From Piscinibacter sp943370595 (GTDB lineage: Bacteria; Pseudomonadota; Gammaproteobacteria; Burkholderiales; Burkholderiaceae_C), in contig CALRRO020000010.1 of NCBI GenBank assembly GCA_943370595.1, positions 62,001 to 126,000 of the forward strand: DNA of 64,000 nucleotides, given 5' to 3'. How positions within the stretch are numbered: position 1 is the stretch's first letter; every line of letters starts with the position of its first letter. The position numbers were made by a program, and so were the translations under genes. Positions 52,891 through 62,020 of this stretch are shown in pieces. The notes under the pieces were generated by a model. It ran no database searches, had not been told where the DNA came from, and worked only from the letters and a program-made list of their open reading frames with translations.

Positions 52891-53880
52891 TCAGAAATCG
52901 AGCAGCACCGCGCCCCAGGTGAAGCCGCCGCCGACGCCCTCGAGCATCACGGTGTCACCGCGCTTGACCTGACCCTTACGCACTGCGACGTCCAATGCCA
53001 GCGGGATCGAGGCCGCCGAGGTGTTGCCGTGTTCGTCGACGGTGACGACCAGCTTGCCTGGTGGCAGCTTCAGCTTGCGCGCCGTGCCCTGCATGATGCG
53101 GATGTTGGCCTGGTGCGGAATCAGCCAGTCGATGTCGGCATCGCTGCGGCCGGCCTTCAGCAGCACGGCGCGCGCTGCGCTTTCCAGCACGCCGACGGCG
53201 AGCTTGAACACTGCCTGGCCATCCATCTTCAGCAGCGGATCGCCCACCACCTGGCCGCCCGACACCGTGCCGGGCACGCACAGGATCTCGACGTGGCGTC
53301 CATCGGCATGCAGTTCGCTGGCCAGAATGCCCGGCGTGTCGCTGGCCTCCAGCACCACCGCGCCGGCGCCGTCGCCGAACAACACGCAGGTCGTGCGGTC
53401 CTTGAAGTCGAGGATGCGCGAGAAGATTTCCGAGCCGATCACCAGGGCGCGGGTCGCCGCGCCGCTGCGGATCATCGAGTCGGCCACCGTGAGGCCGTAG
53501 ACGAACCCGGAGCACACCGCCTGCACGTCGAACGCGGCACCGCCGAACGCACCCAGCTTGCGCTGAACGATGCAGGCGGTCGACGGGAACACCATGTCCG
53601 GCGTCGAGGTCGCAACGATGATCAGGTCGATGTCTTCTGCCTTGCGGCCCGCGGCCTCGAGCGCATGGCGCGCCGCATGAACGGCCAGATCGCTGCAGGC
53701 CACTTCGGGCGCAGCGAAGTGACGCGCGCGGATGCCGGTGCGCTCGACGATCCACTCGTCGGAGGTCTCGATGCCGTCACGCGCCAGCCGTGCGGCCAGG
53801 GCCTCGTTCGTCAGCCGGTCGGGCGGCAGGTAGCTGCCGGTGCCGGTGATGCGGGAGAAACGCGGAGAGGGGTTGCTCAT
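52891..53880 (-). CDS. fabH: 3-oxoacyl-ACP synthase III (KAS III)
   Basis: A 329-residue thiolase-fold enzyme. It starts near RITGTGSYLPPDRLTNEALA; the triad is Cys in DVQAVCSGFVYGL, His in WLIPHQANIRIM and Asn in VDEHGNTSAASIPL. KAS III condenses acetyl-CoA with malonyl-ACP to start chains. It overlaps plsX by 4 bases and precedes fabD. Confidence 0.97.
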   Translation of the reverse strand: MSNPSPRFSRITGTGSYLPPDRLTNEALAARLARDGIETSDEWIVERTGIRARHFAAPEVACSDLAVHAARHALEAAGRKAEDIDLIIVATSTPDMVFPSTACIVQRKLGAFGGAAFDVQAVCSGFVYGLTVADSMIRSGAATRALVIGSEIFSRILDFKDRTTCVLFGDGAGAVVLEASDTPGILASELHADGRHVEILCVPGTVSGGQVVGDPLLKMDGQAVFKLAVGVLESAARAVLLKAGRSDADIDWLIPHQANIRIMQGTARKLKLPPGKLVVTVDEHGNTSAASIPLALDVAVRKGQVKRGDTVMLEGVGGGFTWGAVLLDF

Positions 53881-54974
53881 CGTGAAGCGGCCAGTGCCGG
53901 CGGTTCGGTCTGAGGCTCCGCACCCGGCGCCGGCATCGCCGCCAGCGTCTCGAGGATGCGGTCGTGCACGCGGTCGAGCAGTCGGTTGCGCGCCGCATCA
54001 TAAGCCCGGTTCAGCGCGGTCTGGAAGGCGAAGGCATCGGCCGAACCGTGGCTCTTGAACACCAGCCCGCGCAGGCCGAGCAGTGCCGCGCCGTTGTAGC
54101 GGCGGTGGTCGACGCGCGCCTTGAAGTGGTTGAGCACCGGCAGCGCCACCAGCGCGGCGAGCTTGGTGAAGACGTTGCGCGTGAACTCCTGCTTGATGAA
54201 GTTCGACAGCATGGAGGCCAGGCCCTCGGCCGTCTTCAGCGCGACGTTGCCGACAAAACCGTCGCAGACGACGATGTCGGTGGTGCCCTTGAAGATGTCG
54301 TTGCCTTCCACATTGCCGTGGAAGTTCAGGTGGCCGCTGGCGGCGGCGGCGCGCAGAAGTTCGCCGGCCTGCTTGATCGTCTCGCTGCCCTTGATCGCCT
54401 CTTCGCCGATGTTCAGCAGGCCAACACTCGGGTTGTCCTTGCCTTCGACAGCCGCGACCAGTGCGCTGCCCATCACCGCAAACTGCAGCAGGTGGTCGGC
54501 ACTGCAGTCGACATTGGCGCCGAGGTCGAGCACGGTGGTGTAGCCGTCTCGCTCGTTGGGCATCACCGAGGCGATGGCCGGGCGGTCGATGCCTTCGAGC
54601 GTCTTCAGCACGTAGCGCGAGACGGCCATCAGCGCGCCGGTGTTGCCCGCAGAGACGCAGGCCTGTGCAGCGGCGCGTCCATCTTCGCCCGCCTTGACCT
54701 GGGAGACGGCCACACGCAGCGAAGAGTCCTTCTTGCGGCGCAGCGCGACCTCGACCGGGTCGTCCATCTCGACGACCTCGCTGGCCGCGACGACCGTGCA
54801 GCGCGACCAAGCGGCGGCAGCTGCCAGCGCGTCAGCCTTGCCGACGAGGATCAGGTGGGCTTCGGGGTGCGCGTCGAGGAAAGCCCGGCACGCCGGCAGC
54901 GTGACCGACGGCCCGTGGTCGCCGCCCATGCAGTCGACGGCGAGCGTGACCCGCTCCAGTACAGCGGTGTTCAT
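53877..54974 (-). CDS. plsX: Phosphate acyltransferase PlsX
   Basis: A 365-residue enzyme forming acyl-phosphate from acyl-ACP, the first step of glycerophospholipid synthesis in the PlsX-PlsY route. TLAVDCMGGDHGPSVTLPAC, ACVSAGNTGALMAVS, GANVDCSADHLLQFAVMGS and VCDGFVGNVALKTAEG are the family blocks. Start at MNTAVLERV, 43 bases after rpmF. The order rpmF-plsX-fabH is conserved in bacteria. Confidence 0.95.
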   Translation of the reverse strand: MNTAVLERVTLAVDCMGGDHGPSVTLPACRAFLDAHPEAHLILVGKADALAAAAAWSRCTVVAASEVVEMDDPVEVALRRKKDSSLRVAVSQVKAGEDGRAAAQACVSAGNTGALMAVSRYVLKTLEGIDRPAIASVMPNERDGYTTVLDLGANVDCSADHLLQFAVMGSALVAAVEGKDNPSVGLLNIGEEAIKGSETIKQAGELLRAAAASGHLNFHGNVEGNDIFKGTTDIVVCDGFVGNVALKTAEGLASMLSNFIKQEFTRNVFTKLAALVALPVLNHFKARVDHRRYNGAALLGLRGLVFKSHGSADAFAFQTALNRAYDAARNRLLDRVHDRILETLAAMPAPGAEPQTEPPALAASR

Positions 54975-55017
54975 GTCAGACCGGGGAGCGGGCAACCCGC
55001 GCCGCAGCCACGACGCG

Positions 55018-55200
55018 TCAGGCGTCGGCCTTGGTCTTCAGGACCTTGCGGCCGCGGTAGAAGCCGGTCGGGCTGATGTGGTGGCGCAGATGCGTCTCGC
55101 CGGTGGTCGGCTCGATCGCGGTGCCGGGCGCCGCCACGGCATTGTGCGAGCGGTGCATGCCGCGCTTGGAGGGCGACTTCTTGTTCTGCTGAACGGCCAT
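55018..55200 (-). CDS. rpmF: 50S ribosomal protein L32
   Basis: A 60-residue basic protein: MAVQQNKKSPSKRGMHRSHN and HHISPTGFYRGRKVL. It lacks the zinc Cys pairs found in some L32 proteins, as is normal for proteobacteria. The ATG follows AGGAG at about 7 bases. It starts the rpmF-plsX-fab gene series. Confidence 0.97.
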   Translation of the reverse strand: MAVQQNKKSPSKRGMHRSHNAVAAPGTAIEPTTGETHLRHHISPTGFYRGRKVLKTKADA

Positions 55201-55315
55201 GGAATTCTCCTGTGTGGCGGGACTGGTCAAACCCGCCCCGGCGGGAGCGAATCCCGCACGACACCTTCCGTGACCGCCATGGCCATTCTGGAAAGCGTCC
55301 GATGAAAAGCCCGCG

Positions 55316-55321
55316 ATTCTA
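55316..55321 (-). promoter_or_regulatory. Extended -10 promoter (TGC-TAGAAT) for rpmF-plsX-fab operon
   Basis: The minus-strand sequence ATGCTAGAATCG has an extended -10 (TGN before TAGAAT) in the 153-base space between yceD and rpmF. The start point would be about 110 bases ahead of rpmF. The -35 is poor, as is common for extended -10 promoters. Confidence 0.5.
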
Positions 55322-55353
55322 GCATGTGTTGCCGGCGCGACCAGGCTACTGGC

Positions 55354-55905
55354 TCAGTGTCGGGACTTGCCCTTGAGCGCCGCCAGCGCCGCGAACGGGT
55401 TCGGGCGCTCGTCCGTCGGCTCGTCGATCACCGCCGGCGCGACCAGCGGATTCGGGCATTCGTCGTGGCGAGGCACCAGGGGCAGCGCAAGAATCAGCTC
55501 GTCCTCGACAAGTTCCTTGAGGTTTAGCGCGCGAGTGAGCACCAACACGTCGTCCTCGCTCTCGGCGTCGATTTCGGCGGCGGTGGCCTCGTCCGGGGCG
55601 AACTGGAAGCTGCGCTGCGACTGCAGCCGTGCATCGACCGGCTGCAGGCAACGCTGGCATACCAGCTGGATGCGCGTCTGGGCGCCCACATGCAGCCACA
55701 CCTGGGGACGATCGCCACGCACCGGTCGCAGCTCTCCCCTTGCCTGCCAGACCACCACGTCGCCGTTGCCTGGCCGCGCATCGGCGTGTGCCGACTCGCA
55801 CAGCCGAATGAGGCCGCCCAGGGGCCATTCGCCGGCCAGTTCGTCGCCATCCTTCGCGAAGGTCTCGACGTCCAGCCGCAGGGGATCGCGGTTGCGCGCT
55901 TTCAT
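55354..55905 (-). CDS. YceD/DUF177 family protein (23S rRNA accumulation factor)
   Basis: A 183-residue DUF177 protein. Two Cys occur in IQLVCQRCLQPVDARLQSQR, the family's C-x-x-C motif, followed by an acidic segment (DAESEDDVLVLTRALNLKEL) and VEDELILALPLVPRHDECPNP, the diagnostic E-D-E-x-x-L-x-x-P-x-x-P-x-H. YceD co-occurs with rpmF and is needed for 23S rRNA accumulation in some bacteria. It is divergent from the maf-like gene across 38 bases. Confidence 0.9.
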   Translation of the reverse strand: MKARNRDPLRLDVETFAKDGDELAGEWPLGGLIRLCESAHADARPGNGDVVVWQARGELRPVRGDRPQVWLHVGAQTRIQLVCQRCLQPVDARLQSQRSFQFAPDEATAAEIDAESEDDVLVLTRALNLKELVEDELILALPLVPRHDECPNPLVAPAVIDEPTDERPNPFAALAALKGKSRH

Positions 55906-55943
55906 GGCGGCGAGTGTACGGGGCACGATGGGACAATCCCGGC

Positions 55944-56537
55944 ATGACCCCGCGCCCTCCGCTGATCCTCGCGTCGACCTCGCGCTACCGCCGCGAGCTG
56001 CTCGAGCGCCTGCGCCTGCCCTTCGACGTGGTGTCGCCGCAGGTGGACGAGACGCCGCAATCCGGCGAGTCGCCGGCCAACCTGGCGATGCGACTGGCCC
56101 ACGCGAAGGCCGCGGCAGTGGCGGCGCTGCACCCGGATGCCGTCGTGATCGGCTCGGACCAGGTGGCCGACCTCGACGGCGCGCCCATCGGCAAGCCCGG
56201 CACGCACGAACGCGCGGTGCAGCAGTTGCGAGCGATGCGCGGTCGCAGCGTGGTGTTCCAGACCGCCGTGGCCGTGCACCGCGCCGCCTCCGGCTATGCC
56301 GGCGTGGCACTCGCCGCGGTGACGGTGCGCTTTCGCCCGCTCTCCGACGCCGAGATCGAGCACTACCTGCGCACCGAGCAGCCCTACGACTGCGCCGGCA
56401 GCGCCAAGTGCGAGACGCTGGGCATCGCGCTGCTCGAAGCCATCGAGTCGGACGACCCGACCGCGCTGGTCGGCCTGCCGCTGATCCGCACCAGCGCCCT
56501 GCTGCGCGCGGCAGGCATCGACCCGCTGCAGCCATGA
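55944..56537 (+). CDS. Maf-like nucleoside triphosphate pyrophosphatase (YceF type)
   Basis: A 197-residue Maf protein. LILASTSRYRRELLERLRLP carries the S-x-S-x-R-R motif, VSPQVDETP the second conserved block, and VIGSDQVADLDG the catalytic Asp. YceF-type Maf proteins hydrolyse 7-methyl-GTP and related abnormal nucleotides. The ATG chosen gives MTPRPPLILAS. Its stop overlaps the next start by 4 bases. Confidence 0.9.
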   Translation: MTPRPPLILASTSRYRRELLERLRLPFDVVSPQVDETPQSGESPANLAMRLAHAKAAAVAALHPDAVVIGSDQVADLDGAPIGKPGTHERAVQQLRAMRGRSVVFQTAVAVHRAASGYAGVALAAVTVRFRPLSDAEIEHYLRTEQPYDCAGSAKCETLGIALLEAIESDDPTALVGLPLIRTSALLRAAGIDPLQP

Positions 56538-57307
56538 GCGCCGCGGCCGGCACGCTCTACCTGGTGCCGAACACGCTGGACTTCGGCATCGGCGGCACCG
56601 ACGGCGCCACGCCGATCGACGACGTGCTGCCGCTGGGCGTGCTGCGCGTGGCCGCACGGCTGGAGCACTGGGCGGCCGAGAACGCGCGCAGCACGCGCGC
56701 CTTCCTCAAGCGCGTCGATGCCGTTGTGCCGCTGGCGCGGCCCCTGCAGCAGATCGCCATCGTGGAACTGCCCCGGCCGACCAAAGGCGACAAGAGCGCA
56801 GCCTTGCCCGACATGAAGCCTCTGCTCGCGCCACTGCGCGCCGGCGCCGACCTGGGTCTGATCTCCGAAGCCGGCCTGCCGGCCGTGGCCGATCCGGGGG
56901 CGGCGCTGGTTCAGGCGGCGCATGCCGAGCAGATCCCCGTCGTCGCGCTGCCCGGCCCGAGTTCACTGTTGCTGGCGCTGGCGGCCAGTGGCCTCAACGG
57001 CCAGAGTTTCGCCTTCGTTGGGTACCTGCCGGTCGAGGCCGCCGCTCGATCGGCGCGGCTGCGCGAGCTGGAGTCGCTGTCTCGTCGCGCCCGGCAGACG
57101 CAGCTGATCATCGAAACGCCCTACCGCAATGCCGCGATGCTGGACGCGCTGATGGCGTCTCTGCAACCTGGAACGCAGCTGTCGGTGAGCTGCGGGCTGA
57201 CGGCGCCGGGTGGGTTCACGCGTACCGGCAGCGTCGCCGCCTGGCGCGCCTCGCCCACGGCCCTGCCGGCAGACCGTCCGGCGGTGTTCGCCTTGCTCGC
57301 CGGCTGA
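56534..57307 (+). CDS. RsmI-like SAM-dependent methyltransferase (tetrapyrrole methylase fold)
   Basis: A 257-residue protein of the TP-methylase fold. TLYLVPNTLDFG starts it, LGLISEAGLPAVADPGAALV is the S-adenosylmethionine site shared with RsmI, followed by VVALPGPSSLLLALAASGLNG and FAFVGYLPVEAAARSARL. It is shorter than RsmI, which methylates C1402 of 16S rRNA, and has a variant N-terminus without the glycine-rich T-x-L-G pattern, so the substrate may differ. It is coupled to the maf-like gene (ATGA). Confidence 0.8.
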   Translation: MSAAAGTLYLVPNTLDFGIGGTDGATPIDDVLPLGVLRVAARLEHWAAENARSTRAFLKRVDAVVPLARPLQQIAIVELPRPTKGDKSAALPDMKPLLAPLRAGADLGLISEAGLPAVADPGAALVQAAHAEQIPVVALPGPSSLLLALAASGLNGQSFAFVGYLPVEAAARSARLRELESLSRRARQTQLIIETPYRNAAMLDALMASLQPGTQLSVSCGLTAPGGFTRTGSVAAWRASPTALPADRPAVFALLAG

Positions 57308-57319
57308 GCGCCGGCGAGC
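57295..57319. terminator. 10-bp hairpin at convergent gene ends
   Basis: GCTCGCCGGC and GCCGGCGAGC pair perfectly around TGAGC. The loop contains the stop codon of the methyltransferase gene, and the 3' end of the helicase gene begins 5 bases later. It probably serves as a bidirectional terminator despite a short T-tract. Confidence 0.6.
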
Positions 57320-57323
57320 TTCA

Positions 57324-58835
57324 TCAGGACGAGGACACCTCGTCGGCCGCGGATTTCTTGGCGCCGAACAGCGCCGCCACCTTCTTCTTCGGCTTGATGT
57401 AGGCCGACAGGCCGCCGCGCGGCGCCGGAGTGGCCGCCTTCTTGTCCCAGGCAGGCTCGGCCTCGGGATCGCTCGGCTCGTAAGGCCGGTCGAACAACGG
57501 GTCGGAGGACTTCGCCGCCGGCGCCGGTGCCAGACTGCGCGGCGCCGAGGCACGAGGCGGACGCTCGTCGCCGCCCTCGTCGCGACGACTGCGCTCGCGG
57601 GCGAAGTCACGCCGCGGCGCTTCCTCGTCGAGCTCGAAGGGCTCGATCTCGATCTTCTTCTGGATCAGCTTCTCGATGTCGCCGACCATGCGCATGTCGT
57701 CGCGCGCCACCAGCGTGAACGCCAGGCCCGACGCGCCGGCGCGGCCGGTGCGGCCGATGCGGTGCACGTAGTCCTCGGCGTTGAACGGCACGTCGAAGTT
57801 GAATACCGCTGGCAGGTCGGCGATGTCGAGACCTCGCGCCGCCACGTCGGTGGCCACCAGCACGTCGACCTCGCCGCGCTTGAAGGCATCGAGCGCCTTC
57901 AGGCGCTCATCCTGGCTCTTGTCGCCGTGCAGCGCATTGGTGCGCAGGCCGTCACGTTCGAAGGAGCGCGCGAGCCGGGCGCAGCCGAGCTTGGAGTTGA
58001 CGAAGACGATCGCCTGGGTGATCGAGCGCTCCTTCAGGAGCTTGAGCACGGCGCGGCGCTTGTCGTCCGGGGCGACACTGAAGAAGCGCTGCTCGACGTT
58101 CGTTGCGGTCGCGTTCGGCCGCGCCACCTCGACCAGGATCGGGTCCTGCAGGTAGCTCTCGGCCAGCCGCTTGATCTCGGTCGAGAAGGTCGCTGAGAAC
58201 AGCAGCGTCTGGCGCTGCTTGGGCAGGTAGCTGAGGATGCGCTGCAGGTCGGGCAGGAAACCGATGTCGAGCATGCGGTCCGCTTCGTCGAGCACGACGT
58301 ACTCGACCTGGTTGAGCACGCAGTTCTTCGCCTCGATGTGGTCGAGCAGCCGGCCCGGCGTGGCGATCAGCACCTCGACACCGGCCTTCAGTTCGGCCGT
58401 CTGCGGCTTCATGTCGATGCCGCCGAACACCACCGTCGCGCGCAGCTTGGTGAACTTGGAGTACTGCTTGACGTTGTTGGCGACCTGGTCGGCCAGTTCG
58501 CGCGTCGGCGCCAACACGAGGGCACGCACCGGGTGCCGCGCCGGCGACATGCTCGGGTTCTCGTGCTTGAGCATCTTCTGCAGCAAGGGAATCGAGAACG
58601 CGGCGGTCTTGCCGGTGCCGGTCTGGGCGGCACCCATCACGTCTCGCCCGGCCAGGACGATCGGGATCGCCTTGGCCTGGATCGGCGTCATCGTCTGGTA
58701 GCCGGAATCGGCGACTGCACGAAGCAGTTTCTCGTCCAGCGGCAGGGTGTCGAAACGGGCCGGCGGCGCGGTGGGGGCAGCGTCGGCCTCGGAGCTGGCG
58801 CCGCTGGTGGCGGTGCCGGAGGTGGGGTCCATCAT
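57324..58835 (-). CDS. DEAD-box RNA helicase (RhlE-like)
   Basis: A 503-residue ATP-dependent RNA helicase. The Q motif region is GYQTMTPIQAKAIP, motif I AAQTGTGKTAAF, Ia APTRELADQV, II VLDEADRML, III SATFS, IV IVFVNSK, V VATDVAARGLDIADL and VI HRIGRTGRAG. The C-terminal 110 residues are charged and low-complexity (RERSRRDEGGDERPPR), ending with a Lys/Ala stretch, as in RhlE proteins. It may unwind RNA during ribosome assembly or decay, perhaps with the RNase E encoded in the same window. Two adjacent ATGs are possible starts. Confidence 0.92.
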   Translation of the reverse strand: MMDPTSGTATSGASSEADAAPTAPPARFDTLPLDEKLLRAVADSGYQTMTPIQAKAIPIVLAGRDVMGAAQTGTGKTAAFSIPLLQKMLKHENPSMSPARHPVRALVLAPTRELADQVANNVKQYSKFTKLRATVVFGGIDMKPQTAELKAGVEVLIATPGRLLDHIEAKNCVLNQVEYVVLDEADRMLDIGFLPDLQRILSYLPKQRQTLLFSATFSTEIKRLAESYLQDPILVEVARPNATATNVEQRFFSVAPDDKRRAVLKLLKERSITQAIVFVNSKLGCARLARSFERDGLRTNALHGDKSQDERLKALDAFKRGEVDVLVATDVAARGLDIADLPAVFNFDVPFNAEDYVHRIGRTGRAGASGLAFTLVARDDMRMVGDIEKLIQKKIEIEPFELDEEAPRRDFARERSRRDEGGDERPPRASAPRSLAPAPAAKSSDPLFDRPYEPSDPEAEPAWDKKAATPAPRGGLSAYIKPKKKVAALFGAKKSAADEVSSS

Positions 58836-58842
58836 TCCGCCA

Positions 58843-59958
58843 TTATCGGCGAGGTGGCTGTTTGTCCTTCATCAGCAGCCAGCGCGGCGACTTGAAGCGG
58901 ATGATCAGCGAGTACAGCGACACGTAGATCAGCCCGAACGCGAGGATGAAGAGGCCGAGGATTCGGGAGTCGTCCCAAAACAGCACGCTGGGCACCACAG
59001 CGGTCATGCACAGCATCCACAGGTAGGGCGCGGTCATCGCGTTGCGCTTGGTCATGGCGGCTGCGTCGCGGTTGCCCACCGCCCAGCGAAGCAGCCGCCG
59101 GTAGACGAGGCTGTGCAGGTGCACACCGTCGGGCATGGCGATGGCCCGCCCGCGCACGATGCGCCGCCGGTACATCGAGAACACGGTCTCGAACACCGGG
59201 TAGACCGCCGCCAGCAGCGGGAACAGCGGCGACACGTCATCGTTGCGCACCACCAGCAGCAGCGCCACTTCGGCGGTGTAGAAGCCGAGGAAATAGGCTC
59301 CGCCGTCGCCGAGGAAGATCAGCCCGTGCGGGTAGTTCCAGATGAAGAAGCCCAACGTGGCCCCGGCGCCGATCAGCGCCAGCGTCAGCACCAGCGGGTC
59401 CCCGGTCTGCCCGGCGACGTATGCCACTGCCAGCAGGATCATCACGACGCACATCGAGGCCAGGCCATTGAAGCCGTCGATGATGTTGACGGCATTGGCC
59501 ATGCCCGCCACGGCCAGCATGGCCAGCACGGTGGCGCCGCCTTCGAACGCGGCGATCCAGTCCAGCCCCCACAGGTCGGTACGGCGGATCGCGGTGTTGA
59601 GCAGCCAGACGGCCAGCAGTGCCGACAGCGCCGCGGCCACCAGCCGCGGGAACGGCGGCACACGCTTGGTCAGGTCCTCGGCCAGACCGGCGGAGAAGGC
59701 CGGCAGCCCGCACAGCACCAGCAACCCGAGGTGCAGCGCCAGCGGACGCTGCCAGCCGAATGCCGCCGCGCCGAGAGCCAGCAGCGCCATGGCCGCGAAC
59801 ACGCTGAGCCCGCCGACACGGGCCACCGGTTGGCTGTGGACCTTCTGCGGCCCGGAGAGGTCGTGGTCCTTGGTCGCTGCGCCGCGGTGACGCAGGATCC
59901 GGACAACCAGCAGGGTCAGTGCCGCGGACAGCACGAACGCGGCGAGGAACGAAAGCAT
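58843..59958 (-). CDS. WecA-like undecaprenyl-phosphate sugar-1-phosphate transferase
   Basis: A 371-residue polytopic membrane protein of glycosyltransferase family 4 (MraY/WecA) with about ten or eleven helices. Key motifs are KDHDLSGPQKVHSQPVARVG (substrate/Mg loop), NAVNIIDGFNGLASM, FLGDGGAYFLGF (D-D-like catalytic region) and DGVHLHSLVYRRLLRW, the H-x-H-x-x-x-R-like loop of WecA/TagO. It starts lipid-linked polysaccharide synthesis by transferring a sugar phosphate to undecaprenyl phosphate. The gene is divergent from the rhamnose operon, in keeping with a surface polysaccharide locus. Confidence 0.9.
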   Translation of the reverse strand: MLSFLAAFVLSAALTLLVVRILRHRGAATKDHDLSGPQKVHSQPVARVGGLSVFAAMALLALGAAAFGWQRPLALHLGLLVLCGLPAFSAGLAEDLTKRVPPFPRLVAAALSALLAVWLLNTAIRRTDLWGLDWIAAFEGGATVLAMLAVAGMANAVNIIDGFNGLASMCVVMILLAVAYVAGQTGDPLVLTLALIGAGATLGFFIWNYPHGLIFLGDGGAYFLGFYTAEVALLLVVRNDDVSPLFPLLAAVYPVFETVFSMYRRRIVRGRAIAMPDGVHLHSLVYRRLLRWAVGNRDAAAMTKRNAMTAPYLWMLCMTAVVPSVLFWDDSRILGLFILAFGLIYVSLYSLIIRFKSPRWLLMKDKQPPRR

Positions 59959-60045
59959 GGGCGCAAGTGTAGTGAGCCGCTACCTGCCCGGGCCCGCCTC
60001 CTCCTTGACAGATAATCCGCCGATCACTGGCAACAATGCACCACC

Positions 60046-61107
60046 ATGATCCTGATCACCGGAGGCGCCGGCTTCATCGGCAGCAACTTTGCCCTCGACT
60101 GGATCGCCGCCACCGATGAGCCGGTGCTGAACCTGGATGCGTTGACCTACGCCGGCAATCTTCGCAATCTCGCATCCCTCGAAGGAAACGGCAGGCACGT
60201 CTTCGTCCACGGCGACATCGGTGACCGCGCACTGGTCGGAGAACTGCTTGCCCGCCATCGCCCGCGCGCGGTATTGAACTTCGCCGCCGAGAGCCACGTC
60301 GATCGCTCGATCTCCGGCCCCGAGGCCTTCCTGCGCACCAACGTGATGGGCACGCTGAACCTGCTCGAGTCGGTGCGGCAGCACTGGGCCGGCCTGCCCG
60401 AGACCGAGCGCGCGGCGTTCCGCTTCCTGCAGGTCAGCACCGACGAGGTCTACGGCTCGCTGGCGCCCGACGCACCCGCCTTCACCGAGCAACACCGCTA
60501 CGAGCCGAACAGCCCCTACGCGGCCAGCAAGGCCAGCGCCGACCACCTCGTGCGTGCCTGGCACCACACCTACCAGCTGCCGGTGCTGACGACGAACTGC
60601 TCCAACAACTACGGGCCATTCCACTTTCCCGAGAAGCTGATCCCGCTGATGATCGTCAACGCGCTTGCTGGCAAGCCGCTGCCGGTGTACGGCGACGGCA
60701 TGCAGGTGCGCGACTGGCTGTACGTCGGCGACCACTGCCGCGCGATCCGCACCGTGCTCGAGCGCGGCGTGCCCGGCGAGCACTACAACGTCGGCGGCTG
60801 GAACGAGCAGGCCAACATCGACATCGTCAAGCAAGTCTGTGCGCTGCTCGACGAGATGCAGCCGGACCCGGCCGGACCGCGCTCGCGCCTGATCACCCAT
60901 GTCGCCGACCGTCCCGGCCACGACCGCCGCTACGCGATCGACGCTCGCCGCATCGAGCGTGAACTCGGCTGGCGCCCGCAGGAGACCTTCGCCAGCGGCC
61001 TGCGCCGCACGGTACGCTGGTACCTCGACCATGCCGACTGGGTGCGCGAGGTGCAGAGCGGCGCCTATCGCGAGTGGGTCGCGCAGCAGTACGGCGCTCG
61101 CGCATGA
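60046..61107 (+). CDS. rfbB: dTDP-glucose 4,6-dehydratase
   Basis: A 353-residue extended short-chain dehydrogenase. NAD site ITGGAGFIGSNFALDW, LNLDALTYAGNLRNLAS, AAESHVDRSISGPEAFL, VSTDEVYGSLAPDAP (Thr, Asp, Glu catalytic triad) and SPYAASKASADHLVRAW (Tyr-Lys) are all intact. It makes dTDP-4-keto-6-deoxyglucose, the second step to dTDP-L-rhamnose. It starts the rfbBDAC operon; no Shine-Dalgarno is obvious. Its stop overlaps rfbD by 4 bases. Confidence 0.97.
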   Translation: MILITGGAGFIGSNFALDWIAATDEPVLNLDALTYAGNLRNLASLEGNGRHVFVHGDIGDRALVGELLARHRPRAVLNFAAESHVDRSISGPEAFLRTNVMGTLNLLESVRQHWAGLPETERAAFRFLQVSTDEVYGSLAPDAPAFTEQHRYEPNSPYAASKASADHLVRAWHHTYQLPVLTTNCSNNYGPFHFPEKLIPLMIVNALAGKPLPVYGDGMQVRDWLYVGDHCRAIRTVLERGVPGEHYNVGGWNEQANIDIVKQVCALLDEMQPDPAGPRSRLITHVADRPGHDRRYAIDARRIERELGWRPQETFASGLRRTVRWYLDHADWVREVQSGAYREWVAQQYGARA

Positions 61108-62000
61108 GGATCGTGCTGTTCGGCAGCCGCGGGCAGCTGGGCTGGGAGCTGCAGCGCGCGCTGGCGCCGCTGGGCGAGCTCACCGCGCTGAGCACCGACA
61201 GCACCGAATGGCTGGCCGACTTCCGGCAACCCGAATCGCTGGCGACGACGCTGCGCGGGCTGCGACCCGACGTGGTGGTCAACGCTGCCGCGCACACCGC
61301 CGTCGACCGCGCCGAGAGCGAGCCCGAGCTGGCGCATACCGTCAATGCCACGGCCCCCGGGGTGCTGGCGCGCGAGGCGGCAGCGCTCGGCGCCACGCTG
61401 CTGCACTACAGCACCGACTACGTCTTCGACGGCAGCGGCAACACGGCGCGGGACGAAGATGCGCCGACGGAACCGATCAACACCTATGGCCGCAGCAAGC
61501 TGGCCGGCGAGGAAGCGATCCGCGCGAGCGGATGCCGCCACCTGATCCTGCGCACGAGCTGGGTCTATGCGGCACGCGGCGGCAACTTCGCGAAGACCAT
61601 GCTGAGGCTGGCCGCGGAACGCGACAGCCTGCGCGTGATCGACGACCAGATCGGTGCGCCGACGGCAGCCGAACTGCTCGCCGATGTCAGCGCCCACGCA
61701 TTGCGGGATCTTCGGCGCGACCCGGCACTGTCAGGCACCTACCACGTCGCGCCGGCGGGCGAGACCAGCTGGCATGCCTATGCCTGCCGGGTCATCGATG
61801 CCGCTGCGGCGCGCGGCAAGCCGCTGAAGGTCAGCTCGCGCGACGTCCAGGCGATTGCGACGCGCGACTACCCGACGGCGGCGGCGCGCCCGCTGAACTC
61901 GCGCCTGGACACCACCCGGTTCCGCCGCGCCTTCGGCCTGACCCTGCCGCCCTGGCAGCAGGGTGTGGACCGCATGCTCGCCGAATTGCTGGACGACTGA
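61104..62000 (+). CDS. rfbD: dTDP-4-dehydrorhamnose reductase
   Basis: A 298-residue reductase. It starts MRIVLFGSRGQLGWELQRAL with the NADPH motif, then VVNAAAHTAVDRAESEPEL, STDYVFDGSG and NTYGRSKLAGEEAI containing the Tyr-Lys pair; LRTSWVYAARGGNFAKTML follows. It makes the last reduction to dTDP-L-rhamnose. Confidence 0.97.
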   Translation: MRIVLFGSRGQLGWELQRALAPLGELTALSTDSTEWLADFRQPESLATTLRGLRPDVVVNAAAHTAVDRAESEPELAHTVNATAPGVLAREAAALGATLLHYSTDYVFDGSGNTARDEDAPTEPINTYGRSKLAGEEAIRASGCRHLILRTSWVYAARGGNFAKTMLRLAAERDSLRVIDDQIGAPTAAELLADVSAHALRDLRRDPALSGTYHVAPAGETSWHAYACRVIDAAAARGKPLKVSSRDVQAIATRDYPTAAARPLNSRLDTTRFRRAFGLTLPPWQQGVDRMLAELLDD

Positions 62001-62020
62001 GCTTCACGGAGACACTCACG

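Noticed and set aside
60005..60016. TTGACA followed by GATAAT as a sigma-70 promoter for rfbB
   Set aside because: The two hexamers are directly adjacent rather than 16-18 bases apart, and no proper partner was found for either.
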